Shown here: positions 63,282-64,000 of the stretch, one piece after another
Position numbering within the stretch: the first letter of the stretch is position 1
Layout of the letters: each line of letters opens with the position of its first letter
From: Duganella sp. Root336D2
Lineage (GTDB): Bacteria > Pseudomonadota > Gammaproteobacteria > Burkholderiales > Burkholderiaceae_D
Direction: 5' to 3'
Assembly: GCF_001425005.1 (NCBI RefSeq)
Contig: NZ_LMDB01000003.1
Span: 186,264-250,263, forward strand
DNA length: 64,000 nucleotides
Translations under genes and position numbers: made by a program
Notes under the pieces: model-generated
Told to the model about the DNA's origin: nothing
The model's database searches: none
What the model saw: only the letters and a program-made list of their open reading frames with translations

Positions 63282-63896
63282 CTAATTCAGCAGGCCATGT
63301 TCAACCATCACATCCTGCACCAGTTCCAGCCGCAGCACCGGATTCTCCTGCGCCAGTAATAGCTGCTTCTGTGCCAGCGTCAGGCGCAGCAATTCGCACC
63401 AGCGATTCGCCACCCAGCCCGCCTCCTGCAGGCGATAAGGCGCCTGCATCGGCATCTGCCCCGCTGGAATGCCACGTTCCTGCAAGGTCTGGATCAGGAT
63501 GCCAAGGCTGTCCGCCACGTCCTGCTGGTCGGAAGGAACCGGCACCGTCATGTCGCCATCGATTGGCGACACGTCCGCCATCCACAAGCCATGCTTGAGC
63601 TGCTCGGCGGAGACGATGCGGAAGCGCTGCTGTCCGCTGCAGCGCACTTGCATCAGGCCAGGCAAGATCGCCTTCCATTCCTCGATATGCGCCATGGTAC
63701 CCACGGCGCACAGGGTTTCGTGCTGGTCCGGCTTGCGCACTTCATCGCCCTGCACCAGCGCGACGACGCCAAAATCTTCCTTATGCTCGATGCAACGCTT
63801 CACCATATCGAGGTAGCGCACCTCGAAGATTTGCAACGGCAGGTACCCGTCCGGATACAGCACCGTTTGCAACGGGAATAAGGGAATCGCGGACAT
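63282..63896 (-). CDS. LON N-terminal-domain protein
   Basis: A protein of 204 residues. The Lon substrate-binding domain is seen from I-P-L-F-P-L-Q-T-V-L-Y-P, L-Q-I-F-E-x-R-Y and G-T-M-A-H-I. The ATPase and protease parts of Lon are absent; this is a stand-alone family found in many proteobacteria. It starts 6 bp after the stop of the amidohydrolase gene and is probably cotranscribed with it. Confidence 0.85.
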   Translation of the reverse strand: MSAIPLFPLQTVLYPDGYLPLQIFEVRYLDMVKRCIEHKEDFGVVALVQGDEVRKPDQHETLCAVGTMAHIEEWKAILPGLMQVRCSGQQRFRIVSAEQLKHGLWMADVSPIDGDMTVPVPSDQQDVADSLGILIQTLQERGIPAGQMPMQAPYRLQEAGWVANRWCELLRLTLAQKQLLLAQENPVLRLELVQDVMVEHGLLN

Positions 63897-63902
63897 ACTT
63901 CA

Positions 63903-64000
63903 TCATCGCACGTTTCGATAGACGGTGCCGCCTTTCATTACAAAGGCAACACGGTACAGGGCCGCTATGTCGGCCGTCGGATCGCCCTCCACCGCCACCA
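63903..64000 (-). CDS. Amidohydrolase-like C-terminus (5' end outside window)
   Basis: The last 32 codons are visible and end at TGA 63903-63905. V-A-V-E-G-D-P-T-A-D-I and the final F-V-M-K-G-G-T-V-Y-R match the end of cyclic amidohydrolase/imidazolonepropionase-type metal hydrolases, which carry this beta-sandwich tail. Only the tail can be seen, so the substrate is unknown. Confidence 0.7.
   Translation of the reverse strand, partial: VAVEGDPTADIAALYRVAFVMKGGTVYRNVR

Overview
The window is GC-rich, densely coded bacterial chromosome with many overlapping start/stop junctions. The gene content points to a betaproteobacterium of the family Oxalobacteraceae (Massilia, Telluria or Duganella type). 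This is an inference from a PEP-CTERM protein, two YXWGXW-type proteins, CBS-type reverse transsulfuration genes and several chemoreceptors; no rRNA or marker gene here fixes the genus. I see no insertion sequence, prophage, CRISPR array or replication origin. The only tRNA gene is tRNA-Leu(TAA).

Layout. 0-8.5 kb: a partial NHL-repeat/M23 protein, a class C-type serine hydrolase, the Prc protease, a Cache-type chemoreceptor, an HELAH membrane protein and thymidine kinase. 8.7-13.5 kb: cystathionine beta-synthase and a cystathionine gamma-lyase/synthase, followed without a gap by two paralogous zinc-ribbon membrane proteins, one of which ends in a parvulin-like domain. 13.5-18 kb: an orphan membrane protein and a ParB-like protein coupled to a penicillin-acylase-type hydrolase. 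18-23.3 kb: a tRNA gene and a five-gene STM4015-to-STM4011 type cassette (LRR protein, ATP-grasp, sulfatase-like hydrolase, two radical SAM proteins) of unknown function. 23.3-26.6 kb: a possible structured leader RNA and an ABC importer without a binding protein. 26.7-28.3 kb: a lipoprotein, a PEP-CTERM protein and a broken DUF72 gene. 28.4-34.7 kb: a copper-type operon (TonB receptor, His/Cys protein, TolC-like lipoprotein, multicopper oxidase) ending in a fluoride-type CLC antiporter. 34.9-37.8 kb: an MBL hydrolase, an M28 peptidase and a glycine-zipper protein. 38-45.3 kb: an FHA protein converging on an operon of pirin, OsmC, Ser/Thr kinase-FGE and a zinc-ribbon/band-7-like coiled-coil protein. 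45.5-52.8 kb: small envelope proteins, RNase H, a CheW/chemoreceptor pair, and an HD/MFS/binding protein/EamA operon. 52.8-55.8 kb: an island of eight small same-strand genes with an immunity-array look. 55.9-64 kb: GNAT, CocE-type hydrolase, a second YXWGXW protein, trpS with a Trp-Trp leader peptide and attenuator, DUF1294, erythromycin esterase, EamA, PaiB, a LON-domain protein and a partial amidohydrolase.

The best candidates for new biology are the FHA/kinase/zinc-ribbon band-7 cluster (38-45.3 kb), the STM4011-4015 type cassette (18.2-23.3 kb) and the zinc-ribbon/parvulin pair (11.2-13.5 kb). The clearest regulatory find is the trpS attenuator (58.83-58.95 kb). All family assignments were made by reading motifs, without database searches.
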